This document shows, one piece after another, positions 1 through 7,650 of a stretch of DNA of 64,000 bases; the first letter of the stretch is position 1; each line of letters starts with the position of its first letter. This stretch comes from Streptomyces sp. G-G2. GTDB taxonomy: Bacteria > Actinomycetota > Actinomycetes > Streptomycetales > Streptomycetaceae. The position numbers were made by a program, and so were the translations under genes. The DNA lies in contig NZ_JASISO010000025.1 of assembly GCF_030063135.1 (NCBI RefSeq), positions 1 to 64,000 of the forward strand, given 5' to 3'. The notes under the pieces were generated by a model that saw only the letters and a list, made by a program, of their open reading frames with translations, had not been told where the DNA came from and did no database searches.

Positions 1-91
1 CACCACCTCCGACCTGGACGATCTGCTGGCCAGACTCGACCGACACTCTCTCGACCGACAGGAAGAATCCTCCACCGCACCGACTGCTTGA
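1..91 (+). CDS. 3' end of an unidentified gene
   Basis: The frame starting at base 2 is open from the window edge to a TGA at 89-91 and encodes the tail TTSDLDDLLARLDR..., an acidic, probably helical C-terminus rich in Asp and Leu. The start and most of the protein lie outside the window, so no family can be assigned. The next gene is on the opposite strand and ends at 184. The frame choice rests on GC3 bias and the absence of stops only, so this is a weak call. Confidence 0.35.
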   Translation, partial: TTSDLDDLLARLDRHSLDRQEESSTAPTA

Positions 92-183
92 TCAACCCCC
101 GAAGGACTTCGCGCGTCGACCACTTAGGGAGGGTCGCGGGGGACATGAGCTACTCCAAGAGGTGTGATGTGTAATGGCCTATT

Positions 184-525
184 TCAGGCGCTGCGCAGAC
201 CTCGGGTCTCGAACACGGAAGACCATTCAGGGTGCTGCTCAAGCAGGAGTCGGACGTAGCGTGACCGGAAGTTGTTGTTCAGCTTCCATGCGTCGCCCCG
301 GGTGGCCCTGCCGTACTCGTAGCGCAGGACCTCGAAAAGCATTCCGATGCCCACGCGCCGCAGGCCTCGGTCGACGCAGTCGGCAGTCATGGCTTCCAGC
401 TTTCCGAGGATCCAGGGGTTGAGCTGATGGAACGCCTCGAAGCGGTCCTGGATGCTCAGCGGTTCGCCGGCCCGGTCCGGGTGGCGCAGCGGCGCCATCG
501 GCAATTCGAGCTGCATGGAAGCCAT
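184..525 (-). CDS. Phage/plasmid-type hypothetical protein
   Basis: The 113-aa protein starts at an ATG preceded by AAGGGGG, a strong ribosome binding site. The C-terminal half contains a stretch with WKLNNNFRSRYVRLL followed by HPEW and FETR. This resembles small proteins I recall from actinophages and mobile elements, where a K-L-N-N-N motif precedes aromatic and Arg residues. No catalytic motif is visible and the function is unknown. It stands alone, separated by about 230 bp from the next gene. Confidence 0.6.
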   Translation of the reverse strand: MASMQLELPMAPLRHPDRAGEPLSIQDRFEAFHQLNPWILGKLEAMTADCVDRGLRRVGIGMLFEVLRYEYGRATRGDAWKLNNNFRSRYVRLLLEQHPEWSSVFETRGLRSA

Positions 526-757
526 GAGATTCCCCCTTTGATAAGTAGTGGCCTATTTCTACGTCACTCCGGTGCGGTGGATCAACCGCCCCGCCCTGCC
601 TGTATCGCAATTCTACTACCCATGGAGGGGGTGTCAATGAGCGCCGCCGAAGCGCGACACCCGACCGCCGGTCAGGGTTGAGCGGCAGCCTGCGGATGCG
701 CGACCGGACAAATGCCGCAATGCTGGGTCCGCCAACATCCGTAAGGAGAGTGCCGCC

Positions 758-952
758 ATGTCGATGCTCGACAAGCTCAAGGGCCTGCTCAAGGGCCACG
801 AGGACACGGCCCGACAGGGCGTAGAGAAGGCCGGAGACGCGTTCGACGCGAAGACCGGCAACAAGTACCGGAGCCAGACCGACATGGTCCAGGAGAAGCT
901 CAACGAGCAGCTCGGCACCAACAAGCCCGAAGGCCGCCCGCTGCAGGCATAA
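758..952 (+). CDS. MT0933-like antitoxin family protein
   Basis: This 64-aa protein is hydrophilic and Lys-rich. It begins MSMLDKLKGLLKGHEDTA and continues with a Gly-Asp-x-x-Asp-x-K-T-G-x-K-Y pattern. That pattern matches the actinobacterial antitoxin family named after M. tuberculosis MT0933 (Rv0909). The start follows GTAAGGAGAG at good spacing. No toxin gene flanks it: the neighbours are a phage-type protein and an unknown regulator-like gene, both on the other strand. The antitoxin function is a family label only; many streptomycete copies are solitary. A stem-loop follows the stop. Confidence 0.75.
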   Translation: MSMLDKLKGLLKGHEDTARQGVEKAGDAFDAKTGNKYRSQTDMVQEKLNEQLGTNKPEGRPLQA

Positions 953-963
953 GAGTGCGGCAA

Positions 964-1001
964 CCGCCCTCGGCGGCCCCCGAAGGGCCCGACGAGGGCG
1001 G
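964..1001 (+). terminator. Stem-loop after the antitoxin-like gene
   Basis: CCGCCCTCG at 964-972 pairs with CGAGGGCGG at 993-1001 around a 20-nt loop, 12 bases after the preceding stop codon. There is no U tract, which is common for streptomycete terminators. It also lies just beyond the convergent minus-strand gene and could serve both. Confidence 0.6.
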
Positions 1002-1025
1002 CCGGTCGCAGTGAAGGAGCGGAGC

Positions 1026-1619
1026 CTAGCCCTCGGAGTCCTCCGCGACGGCCTTCATCCCGCGCGCCTTGAACGACGACCCAGGCCCCTCGTACGTACC
1101 GGCCCGCAGTCGCTCGGCGACGGACTCGTTCAGCTTCCACTCCCCGGGGCTGCGACGGGCCTCCGCCGAAACCGTCATCGTGTGCTCCGCGCCCGCGAGC
1201 ACCGTATCCAGCAGCCACAGCGACGACCCCGACAGCGAGTAGTCCGGCGCCGGCAGCTGACCGCGCGTACTCGTCCGCGCCGCCTGGCTCACCTTCACCT
1301 GGCTCACGCCGAACAGCTCCGCGTACTCCTGCGCCCCCACCAGAGGCGGCAGCTCCGCGGCCTTCATCGGCTTCGACGTCGCGCCCTGCTCCTCGATCAC
1401 CTTCTCCAGCAGGCCCTCATCCAGCTGCCGGCCGCGGCTCCCCGGCGGCAACGCCAAGTCGATCACGAACCCGCCCGGCCAGTACGGCTTGCCCGAGACG
1501 ATCACCGCATCCCCGTACGAGAGCACCCCGCCGGGAACCCACCGGTCGCTCACGGCGGTGGGCGCGATGCCATACACCTTGGCGATCTCCTTGCGGCCCA
1601 TTACCAGCGGCTTCGCCAC
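1026..1619 (-). CDS. Unknown protein with two HTH-like segments
   Basis: From the GTG at 1619 this gives 197 aa. The N-terminal segment MGRKEIAKVYGIAPTAVSDR and a later segment (EYAELFGVSQVKVSQAAR) both read as helix-turn-helix-like. Each is followed by a segment resembling a wing or a sequence-independent domain, with a YWPGG and a LPAPDYSLSG motif. The two halves look like an internal duplication. DNA binding is plausible, perhaps excisionase-like or MerR-like without an effector domain, but I do not recognise the family. The frame stays open upstream to 1682, and an ATG there is the alternative start. Confidence 0.55.
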   Translation of the reverse strand: MAKPLVMGRKEIAKVYGIAPTAVSDRWVPGGVLSYGDAVIVSGKPYWPGGFVIDLALPPGSRGRQLDEGLLEKVIEEQGATSKPMKAAELPPLVGAQEYAELFGVSQVKVSQAARTSTRGQLPAPDYSLSGSSLWLLDTVLAGAEHTMTVSAEARRSPGEWKLNESVAERLRAGTYEGPGSSFKARGMKAVAEDSEG

Positions 1620-1748
1620 GACAACCCCATCTCTCTCCCGAATCTGCCATAGCAGAATACGGGTAAAGGGGTGGGGTTGCACGCGGGCACCGGAAGCGTC
1701 CCCGCAGCGCCATTAGACTGGGACCACACTTTCCAAGAGGTGTACGGA

Positions 1749-1782
1749 ACACCCCCGCCCATCGGCCGATGCTCGGGGGTGT
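1749..1782 (-). terminator. Stem-loop downstream of the NUDIX gene cluster
   Basis: ACACCCCCG at 1749-1757 pairs with CGGGGGTGT at 1774-1782, and the loop contains the palindrome ATCGGCCGAT. It lies about 95 bp past the end of the minus-strand NUDIX gene, so it is a likely terminator for that operon. Confidence 0.5.
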
Positions 1783-1875
1783 CTCTGTGTCCGCGCACTT
1801 TCAACTGCGCCACCGCGGCGCCGGAGTACTGGACGTATCCTCCTCTGCCCGTTTCCGCGGTCCGGCTGGGACCGG

Positions 1876-2370
1876 CTACGAGGCTTCGTGCTCCAGGTAG
1901 CAGGCGGTCCCTGTGCGCCGCGCGTTGGCCGCAGCAGACAGCCGCCGATAGCTGACCGCACTCATCACCGGCTCCCATTCCGTCAGGGAGAGGACCTTCA
2001 ACTCGCTGTGCTCCCAGGGGTCGAGCCGGATACTGCCGATCTGCTCGTCCGTGAGCTGCCCGCCATCGAACACGAACCCGATCTTATTGAGGGTCCAGGT
2101 GCCCAACGGGGGAAGGAAGTGCATCGCCAAGAGCTTCGGCTCGCCACCGATCGTGAGACCGGTCTCCTCGAGAGCCTCACGGCGCGCGCACTGCCAGGGA
2201 GTCTCGCCGGCGTCCACGTTGCCGCCAGGCCACTGCCAGACTTCAGGGCTCCGGGCCGCACGTAGCTGCATCGGCCGGTCCTCCTCGTCGGTGACGAAGA
2301 AGCACACGTACGTGGTCGCCTTCGGGAGCGTGGCGATGTACTGGGCGGGCGGCAGCCAGGGTCCGCTCAT
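1876..2370 (-). CDS. NUDIX hydrolase
   Basis: This 164-aa protein hydrolyses, by family, a nucleoside diphosphate linked to another moiety. The NUDIX box is seen as GGNVDAGETPWQCARREALEETGL, shown here as its key residues Gly, Glu, REALEETG at about positions 58-82. It starts WLPPAQYIATLPKATTYVC, a lead shared with the decayed NUDIX fragment at 3105-3237. Its ATG overlaps the stop of the upstream NUDIX-MazG gene (ATGA), so the two are translationally coupled. The substrate is unknown. Confidence 0.85.
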   Translation of the reverse strand: MSGPWLPPAQYIATLPKATTYVCFFVTDEEDRPMQLRAARSPEVWQWPGGNVDAGETPWQCARREALEETGLTIGGEPKLLAMHFLPPLGTWTLNKIGFVFDGGQLTDEQIGSIRLDPWEHSELKVLSLTEWEPVMSAVSYRRLSAAANARRTGTACYLEHEAS

Positions 2371-3086
2371 GCCCGCCCCTGCTTCAGGTCCCACTTCGCC
2401 ACGTGGTCGGACAGGATCGTCGCGGCCTGCGGGGACGTCGCCCGCAGCGCGATCATCCCCGCCGTGATGAGGTCACACAGCTCGTGCTGGAACTCCTCCA
2501 TGCTGCTGTAGGCGCCCTTCCGCGGGTTCGCCCCGAGGACCCCCATCAGGGCCTGGGCCGCCTCGCCGGCCTCCTCCTGGACCTTCAGCATCAGCAGCGG
2601 CAGCAGCGGCTGACCGATCTTCTCGCCGTGCGTGCGCATCCGGTCGTGGACAGCTTGGATCTGCGCCCATACGCGGGGCTTGCCTACGCGGAGGTGTCCT
2701 TCGAGCTGGCGGACGTAGTCGGCGATGTGCGGGGCGACCTTCATGGACGGGACGTCGGCGAACGGGACGAACTTCAAGTCCTGCCCTTCGCCGCACACCA
2801 GCTCGTCAGGGTCGCCTTCCCAGATCGCGTGGAAGTAGGCGACGGTGCCGCTGTCGGCGGGGTGGGGGACCTGATCGAAGGGGAGGAGCCCTTCGATGTC
2901 GAGGGCAGTCTCCTCGCGGAGTTCCCTCCGGGCGTTGTCGTACGGGCTCTCGCCGGCCTCGCGGTGGCCGCCGGGGGCGACCCAGTGGCCCGGCCAGCGG
3001 CTGCCGTCGTTCTCCTCGCGGTGCTGGAGGAGGATCTCGCCGCGCAGGCTGGTGATGAAGACGGCGGCGCTGGTGAAGTCGGTCAT
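2367..3086 (-). CDS. NUDIX-MazG fusion hydrolase
   Basis: The 239-aa protein joins two nucleotide-hydrolase folds. Residues about 1-130 are a NUDIX domain with the box GGHREAGESPYDNARREL followed by REETA. Residues about 140-235 resemble MazG-like all-alpha pyrophosphohydrolases, with EEAGEAAQAL and ELCDLITAGMIAL supplying the metal-binding Glu/Asp residues. By family it should cleave non-canonical or signalling nucleotides. The stop overlaps the next NUDIX gene. The MazG part is similar to the stand-alone gene at 3234-3596 (both have NPRKG), suggesting local duplication and fusion. Confidence 0.8.
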   Translation of the reverse strand: MTDFTSAAVFITSLRGEILLQHREENDGSRWPGHWVAPGGHREAGESPYDNARRELREETALDIEGLLPFDQVPHPADSGTVAYFHAIWEGDPDELVCGEGQDLKFVPFADVPSMKVAPHIADYVRQLEGHLRVGKPRVWAQIQAVHDRMRTHGEKIGQPLLPLLMLKVQEEAGEAAQALMGVLGANPRKGAYSSMEEFQHELCDLITAGMIALRATSPQAATILSDHVAKWDLKQGRA

Positions 3087-3104
3087 GCGGTGATCTCCTT
3101 CGGT

Positions 3105-3237
3105 GGGGTCAGGGTGCCTGTAGACAGCCCGCAGGTGCAGCGGGTGGCCGTCCTCGTTAGTGAAGAAGACGGCCCCGAACGCGCTGGCCTGCGAGCGTGG
3201 CGATGTACTCCTCCGGAGGGAGCCAGACGTTCGTCAC
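3105..3237 (-). pseudogene. Decayed NUDIX N-terminal fragment
   Basis: A GTG at 3237 overlaps the stop of the MazG-like gene (GTGA) and opens a reading frame VTNVWLPPEEYIATLA. This is close to the N-terminus of the NUDIX gene at 1876-2370. After about 16 codons the frame is broken. The similarity resumes in another frame as FGAVFFTNEDGHPLHLRAVY, and it then ends before any NUDIX box, running into the ribosome binding site of the NUDIX-MazG gene. This is a frameshifted and truncated paralogue. Confidence 0.65.
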
Positions 3238-3596
3238 GATGCCTCCGAGGAGACTGCGTCGTCGAAGGTCGCCTGCTGAGGCAGGAAGCGGCTCGACTTC
3301 GTAGCGATCTGCTGGGCGAAGTAGTCGGCGGCGTCCGGGCGCATCCGCGCGAGCGCGACCAGAGCCGTGATCGCGGTGTCCGCCACTTCACCGTGCACGT
3401 CCTCCCACGAATGTGATTGACCCTTCCTGGGGTTGGTGCCGCGGACGCCGACCACGGCCTGGGCCGCCTCCCCAAACTCCTCGCCGATCTTGAGGACCTG
3501 CAAGGTCCACTGCTCCTCGATGGACAAAGCCCGCGCGGTGTCGCTGGCTTCAAACGTGACGGCAAGCTCGGTGATCGTCTTCCACAGGTTGTCCAT
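3234..3596 (-). CDS. MazG-like nucleotide pyrophosphohydrolase
   Basis: A 120-aa stand-alone all-alpha NTP pyrophosphatase. The signature is GEEFGEAAQAVVG near residue 40 plus VADTAITALVAL near residue 75, which carry the acidic metal ligands of the MazG/dUTPase superfamily. NPRKG links it to the MazG half of the neighbouring fusion protein. I start it at the ATG at 3596 because the upstream extension is low-complexity Arg/Pro. It is the first clear gene of the NUDIX/MazG group and its stop overlaps the NUDIX remnant. Confidence 0.75.
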   Translation of the reverse strand: MDNLWKTITELAVTFEASDTARALSIEEQWTLQVLKIGEEFGEAAQAVVGVRGTNPRKGQSHSWEDVHGEVADTAITALVALARMRPDAADYFAQQIATKSSRFLPQQATFDDAVSSEAS

Positions 3597-3627
3597 GCGT
3601 TCCTCGTCTCGTACGGGGGCGGGGTGT

Positions 3628-3948
3628 TCAGGGACGGCGGTGCCGGCCGTGGCCAGCGCGCAACGGCGCCGGGGAGAACCCCGGCAACTCAACAGCCTCG
3701 GCGGGAGCGGTGGGATCGAGAAGCCTTCGGGCGGCGGCGTAGCCCTCAGCGAGCATGACGGGCACCCACTGATATCCGTCCCACTCGACGATCAAGCGCG
3801 GAACACCGGGGTCGACGTGCCCGGCCCGCTGGGGGCCCGCGCTCAGAGTGAGTGCTTTGCGCGTCCCCGGCGGCCGCAGCCGGTGCTCCCGGCGTGCAGC
3901 CCATCGATGCAGCGGCTCGTCCGTCGGCTCGTTGATGTGGGTGGCCAT
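3628..3948 (-). CDS. DUF6087 family protein
   Basis: This 106-aa protein carries the pattern LHRWAARRE...RPPGTRKALTL...QRAGHVDPGVPRLIVEWDGYQWVPV, shown in parts. It matches what I recall as DUF6087, a streptomycete family of unknown function with a conserved WDG-x-x-W core. The start is the ATG at 3948, with a GGA-containing ribosome binding site right after the ABC transporter stop. It probably belongs to the same transcript as the exporter and the MazG/NUDIX genes. Confidence 0.65.
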   Translation of the reverse strand: MATHINEPTDEPLHRWAARREHRLRPPGTRKALTLSAGPQRAGHVDPGVPRLIVEWDGYQWVPVMLAEGYAAARRLLDPTAPAEAVELPGFSPAPLRAGHGRHRRP

Positions 3949-3959
3949 CGTGATCGTCC

Positions 3960-5860
3960 TTACTTGTGCTCGGTGCGGGGCGCGGGCAAGCCGCGGTCGT
4001 GCTGGAGATCCCACAACTCCCGGAACAGCCCGTCCTGCTGGCTCAGCTCCGAGAACGTGCCCTGCTGGATGATGCGGCCGTGATCAAGAACGACGATCCG
4101 GTCCGCGATGGCCACGTTCTCCAGGCGGTGGGTGACGAGAACGACGGCCCGGTCCCGGGCAAGCTCACGAAGACCGGTGAAAATCCGGTGCTCGGCGCGC
4201 GGATCGAGGGCGCTCGTCGGCTCATCCATCACCAGGAGCCCGGCGGGGCGGTGGAAAGCCCGCGCGATCGCCAGGCGCTGCCACTGCCCGCCGGACAGTT
4301 CGACGCCGCCGAAGTACTCGCGGGCCAGGAGGGTGTCCAGGCCGCTACGCAGCTCGGCGAGGACATCGTGGGCGCCGGACTGCTCGGCAGCGCGCAGGAC
4401 GGCCTCGTCGCCGCCCCGGGGCTGGCCCAGCGTGATGTTCTCGCGGCAGGTCAGCGGCCAATGCGCGAAGTTCTGCGGGACGACCGCGGTGTGCTGCCAG
4501 ACGCTGTACGCGTCGAAGTTCCGGATGTCGGTTCCATCCCAGGTCAGCGATCCGCTGTCCGCCAGGTTGAGGCCCGAGAGGATCTTGCCCAGGGTGGTCT
4601 TCCCGGATCCGTTCTCTCCGACCAGTGCCAGGACCTCGCCGCGCCGTACCTCCAGGGTCACCTTCTCCAAAGCCGGAGTGTCGGAAGCCGGATAGGTGAA
4701 GGTGACCTCGTCGGCACGGACAACGGCCGGGCTGGTCGCGGACTTCGTTCCCCGGCTGATGCGGTAGCCGCCAGCCGTCTCCGTGAACTCGACCCAGTCG
4801 TCGAAGTACAGGCCCGTGCGGAACAGCTGAGTGCCGTAGCCGACCATGCCGCGCAGCGAACTGCCGACGGACCGCAACGCGAAAACGGCGGTCCCCGCGG
4901 AGGCGATCGTCATGTGCCCGGAGGCCAGGAGACCGGCCAGGGCACCCCACATCAAGGCGGAGGCCAAGCCGGCGGCGAGTGAACCCATGAAGGCGTACCG
5001 GGCGCCCAGGTGAATCGCTGTGTCGGTGGTGGCATCCACACGGGCGCCGATCGCCCGGTAGCGGGCGAGCAGGAACTCAGCCATCGTCCCGGAGCGCAGC
5101 TGATCGGCGGTCTCCTTGTCCGCGATGTACCAGCGCAGATGGCCCAGGGTCCGGCGCTCAGCTGCCATGGAGCGGCCGGCCTCGTAGTGGACGCGGGCCG
5201 CCTTCATGCCCGCGACGCCCTGGGGAAGGACTGCCAGCACAAGGAGGGGGAGAAGTAGGGGGTGGAGGATCGCTACGACACCGGCGGCCGCGATCAGGGA
5301 GGCCACGCAGGACATGAGCTGCTGGGACTCGGTGATGAGGTCGCGGGCGACGTCCGCCCCGCGGTCGGCGTTCTCCCAGGAATCGTTGAAGCCGGGGTTG
5401 TCGTAGGCGGCGAGCTCCGCGTTGACGGCCGCGTGCAGCATCTCCAACTCCGCTTCGCGGGAGATGCGTGGCGAGAGCCGGTTGGAGACGTTGACGATGG
5501 CGATCCCAGCAGCGTCCGCACCGCTGCGGCGCCGGCGAGGAAGCAGATGGAAGGCAACGCCTGGTGGAGACGGCCGGTGATATCCCCGGAGGAGACGAGC
5601 GCGGTGATGGTGCTGGTCGTCGCGAACAGACCAACGGCCTCGAGAACGGCGGAGAGGGCCTGGCAGGCCAGGAGGGCGGTCACGGCACGGCGATCGACGC
5701 GCCACCCGAGACGGAGCCCGCGGCGCACCAGTTGGGGCAGGCGGCGCGTCATCGCCCACGTGGTCATAGGGCGGCCTTCGAGGGCCGCCAAGGTCCCGGA
5801 CCGGAAGCGGTACTCCTCCACGGGTGGTAGGGCGGGTTTCTCGGTCTCCTGGTCTGTCAC
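3960..5860 (-). pseudogene. Frameshifted ABC exporter half-transporter (TMD-NBD)
   Basis: Read across one frameshift, this is a roughly 630-aa half-transporter. The first frame starts at a GTG at 5860 with GGGAG upstream and gives the N-terminus plus the first two membrane helices, to VRTLLG. The rest continues in the next frame from IAIVNVSNRLSPRISREAEL. The shift is near 5505-5510, where one missing base would restore the frame. The C-terminal ATPase is complete: Walker A GENGSGKTT, Q-loop VVPQNFAHWPL, signature LSGGQWQR, Walker B LLVMDEPTSALD and the H-loop THR. The exporter lies downstream of the 43-aa peptide and methyltransferase genes, as expected for a peptide exporter. No classic slippery heptamer is present at the break, so a mutation or an assembly error is likelier than programmed frameshifting. 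Confidence 0.8.
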
Positions 5861-5896
5861 ATCGGCTCCCGTCGTCTGCTGCTGCCTGTCAAAGTG

Positions 5897-5928
5897 CCGA
5901 AGCCGCCCCCACGTGGGAGCGGCTTCGG
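5897..5928 (-). terminator. Stem-loop between methyltransferase and exporter
   Basis: CCGAAGCCGC and GCGGCTTCGG are the arms of a near-perfect inverted repeat with CCCACGTGGG at its centre. It lies about 30 bp past the methyltransferase stop and about 40 bp before the exporter start, so it may terminate or attenuate between the two genes. No U tract follows. Confidence 0.6.
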
Positions 5929-5960
5929 GAACGATCCACTCGATCGGGGACGGCCCGGAG

Positions 5961-7139
5961 TCAGCTGGTCTGTGGGACGAACCGGTCAGGAGTGTCGAGC
6001 CACGCCGTGTGCGTGCCGTCCGGGCTGATGGTCATCCCGAACCGCTCCGGACCGGGCCAGCCGGCCGCGTCCCACCAGCGGTAGGCGGCCGTCACCTCGC
6101 TCCACAGGCGCCGAGGCCCGTACTCCCACACGGTGTACCGCTCGTCCCTCGTGCCGTCACAGTCGACGGCCGCCCAGGAAGTGGCGTCCGTGGTGGCCAG
6201 CCACAGCCGGGTGACGACCCCTTCCACGTCCGGGTTGTGGTGCCAGGTGTGCCACACGTTGCCCAGCTGCAGGCCGACCGCGAACTGGGCGGCCATGTCG
6301 TCACCGGCCACGGCCTGCGGCGGCAGACGGGTGGACGACTCGTCCGGGACGTGGTCCTCGCGCACCACATCCCGGTAGATCCGCAGATCCGTACGCTGCC
6401 CGCGCATCAGCATGAACGCCGAGTACGGGAAGAAGGACCCGCAGGCCGTCCCGTGGCCGTCGACGGTCAGACGCAAGAGGCCGTAGCAGAGCCACGGCGA
6501 CTCCCACGCGGTCAGGACCAGCCCGCCCGGCTTCGTCTGGGCGATCCAGGCCGGCGGGATGGTGCGAACCGAGCACGTCGACTGCACCCGGTCGAACGGG
6601 CCTCCGTCCTCGTGGCCGAGGGCACCGTCACCGCAGACCACCCGCGGCGCCACTCCCGCCTCCTTCAGCCGGTTGGCGGCCAGTGCGGCCAAGACTGGGT
6701 CGACCTCGATGCTGGTCACCGACCCCGAGCGGACGCGGTGGGCCAGCAGGCCGGCGTTCCAGCCTGTGCCGGTACCGATCTCCAGCACGTTGTGCTCGGC
6801 GGACACGTCCAGCATGTCGAGCATGCGGAACACGATGGACGGCGCGGACGCCGAGCAGGACGCCCACCGCTCACCGTCCCCAGGGTCCTGGCCGTCGTTG
6901 ATCTGGGTGACGATCGCGTCGTCCTCGTAGGCGTGCCCAAGCCAGTCCTTCGCGGAGTCCTGCCGGGAGCACTCTTCCAGGTCATCACCCACCCACACCG
7001 TGTCGGGCAGGAACGCGTGCCGGGGCAGCGCCCAGAACGCTTCCTCCCAAACTGGCGCGATCGGGGCCCCGAGGTCCTCGTTCACCGCCGCGAGCAGGCC
7101 GCGCATCGCGGACCGTCCGTCCACCTGGTTCGTCGGCAT
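5961..7139 (-). CDS. FxLD-type protein-isoaspartate methyltransferase homologue
   Basis: A 392-aa SAM-dependent methyltransferase. The central domain has motif I VLEIGTGTGWNAGLLA near residue 125, then SIEVDP. Upstream of it is the PIMT-like substrate region DAIVTQINDG and SCSASAPSIVFRML. The C-terminal half (about residues 240-392) is an extension seen in the 'methyltransferase, FxLD system' family linked to RiPP clusters. Relatives convert Asp in peptides to an isoaspartyl or aspartimide form. I start it at the ATG at 7139, eight bases after the 43-aa gene. The open frame continues upstream but only overlaps that gene. Its real substrate is unknown. Confidence 0.8.
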   Translation of the reverse strand: MPTNQVDGRSAMRGLLAAVNEDLGAPIAPVWEEAFWALPRHAFLPDTVWVGDDLEECSRQDSAKDWLGHAYEDDAIVTQINDGQDPGDGERWASCSASAPSIVFRMLDMLDVSAEHNVLEIGTGTGWNAGLLAHRVRSGSVTSIEVDPVLAALAANRLKEAGVAPRVVCGDGALGHEDGGPFDRVQSTCSVRTIPPAWIAQTKPGGLVLTAWESPWLCYGLLRLTVDGHGTACGSFFPYSAFMLMRGQRTDLRIYRDVVREDHVPDESSTRLPPQAVAGDDMAAQFAVGLQLGNVWHTWHHNPDVEGVVTRLWLATTDATSWAAVDCDGTRDERYTVWEYGPRRLWSEVTAAYRWWDAAGWPGPERFGMTISPDGTHTAWLDTPDRFVPQTS

Positions 7140-7147
7140 GCCGGTGC

Positions 7148-7279
7148 CTACTTCCCCTTGTGCTTCGGCTCGGGCTTCGGCTGCTTGGTGTCCGAAGACG
7201 GCTTCGCGGTCCCCGGGTCCTTGTTCCCCGAGTGCTTTCCGTCGCCGCCACTGCCGCCCTTGCCAGTGCCCCAAGCCAT
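7148..7279 (-). CDS. 43-aa Gly/Lys/Pro-rich peptide, candidate precursor
   Basis: This very short gene has an excellent ribosome binding site (AGGAGGT) before its ATG at 7279. It encodes MAWGTGKGGSGGDGKHSG, then NKDPGTAKPSSDTKQPKPEP, then KHKGK. It is basic, has no Cys and no hydrophobic core, and contains an Asp-Gly pair at residues 13-14, the sequence most prone to aspartimide formation. It sits eight bases before a PIMT-type methyltransferase, so it could be that enzyme's substrate. A small disordered accessory protein is the alternative. The start and reading frame are well supported; the role is inference. Confidence 0.7.
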   Translation of the reverse strand: MAWGTGKGGSGGDGKHSGNKDPGTAKPSSDTKQPKPEPKHKGK

Positions 7280-7338
7280 GGAGACCTCCTGTGGTCGATG
7301 CCGCGTAGATGAGAAATGTGCTGCCCCCGGGGGAGGTG

Positions 7339-7557
7339 TCAGGCGTGGTCGCGGATCCAGTGCGCCAGCGTGTAGGCCGCATCCGCCGGGCAGCCGCCCA
7401 GGTTCACGAATCCGACGCCGTTCACGTTCGCTTCCGCGCGCAACGACGGCAGCGCGATGCCGATGGCCTCCAGAGCCTCACCGAGTTCTCGCGCCGCGTT
7501 CAGCGCGATGATGTCGGCGGCCGAGGCGGTTTCGGTGTTCGCGAAGGACATGAGCAT
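7339..7557 (-). CDS. Small streptomycete protein of unknown function
   Basis: About 72 aa from the ATG at 7557; GTG at 7563 and ATG at 7551 are other possible starts and no strong ribosome binding site decides. The sequence has a predicted helix (LNAARELGEALEAIG), then LPSLRAE, a GVGFVNLGG strand and a final helix DAAYTLAHWIRDH. This looks like a compact alpha/beta domain found near XRE regulators in Streptomyces. It lies between the regulator and the 43-aa peptide gene and is probably co-transcribed with the peptide and methyltransferase. Confidence 0.65.
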   Translation of the reverse strand: MLMSFANTETASAADIIALNAARELGEALEAIGIALPSLRAEANVNGVGFVNLGGCPADAAYTLAHWIRDHA

Positions 7558-7629
7558 CACCACGTTCTCGTTGCTGTGCGTGCGGGGGTGGTGACAGCGT
7601 CAGGAGGGAGAGGGGTGTGGGGCAAGAAA

Positions 7630-7645
7630 CTTGCACCTGCTTGCA
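7630..7645 (-). promoter_or_regulatory. Tandem CTTGCA operator-like site
   Basis: CTTGCA at 7630-7635 is repeated at 7640-7645, exactly one helical turn apart. The site sits just past the stop of the XRE regulator gene and about 70 bp upstream of the 72-aa protein gene. The same 10-bp-period pair occurs at 9319-9334. It is a candidate binding site for the adjacent DUF5753-type regulator. Confidence 0.5.
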
Positions 7646-7650
7646 ACCGG

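Noticed and set aside
5500..5515. Programmed frameshift in the ABC exporter
   Set aside because: No slippery heptamer is found at the break; CTGCTGGGATCGCC does not allow standard -1 or +1 slippage, so a mutation or sequence error is preferred.
5262..7511. Long plus-strand open frame opposite the exporter and methyltransferase genes
   Set aside because: It is the mirror of GC-rich minus-strand genes; its product is low-complexity Arg/Gly/Pro and has no ribosome binding site.
7339..7557. 72-aa protein as a double-glycine peptide precursor (VNLGG/CPADAAY) for the C39 peptidase
   Set aside because: The GG lies inside what looks like a folded alpha/beta domain common near XRE regulators, and the C39 protein is not of the transporter-fused leader-peptidase type.
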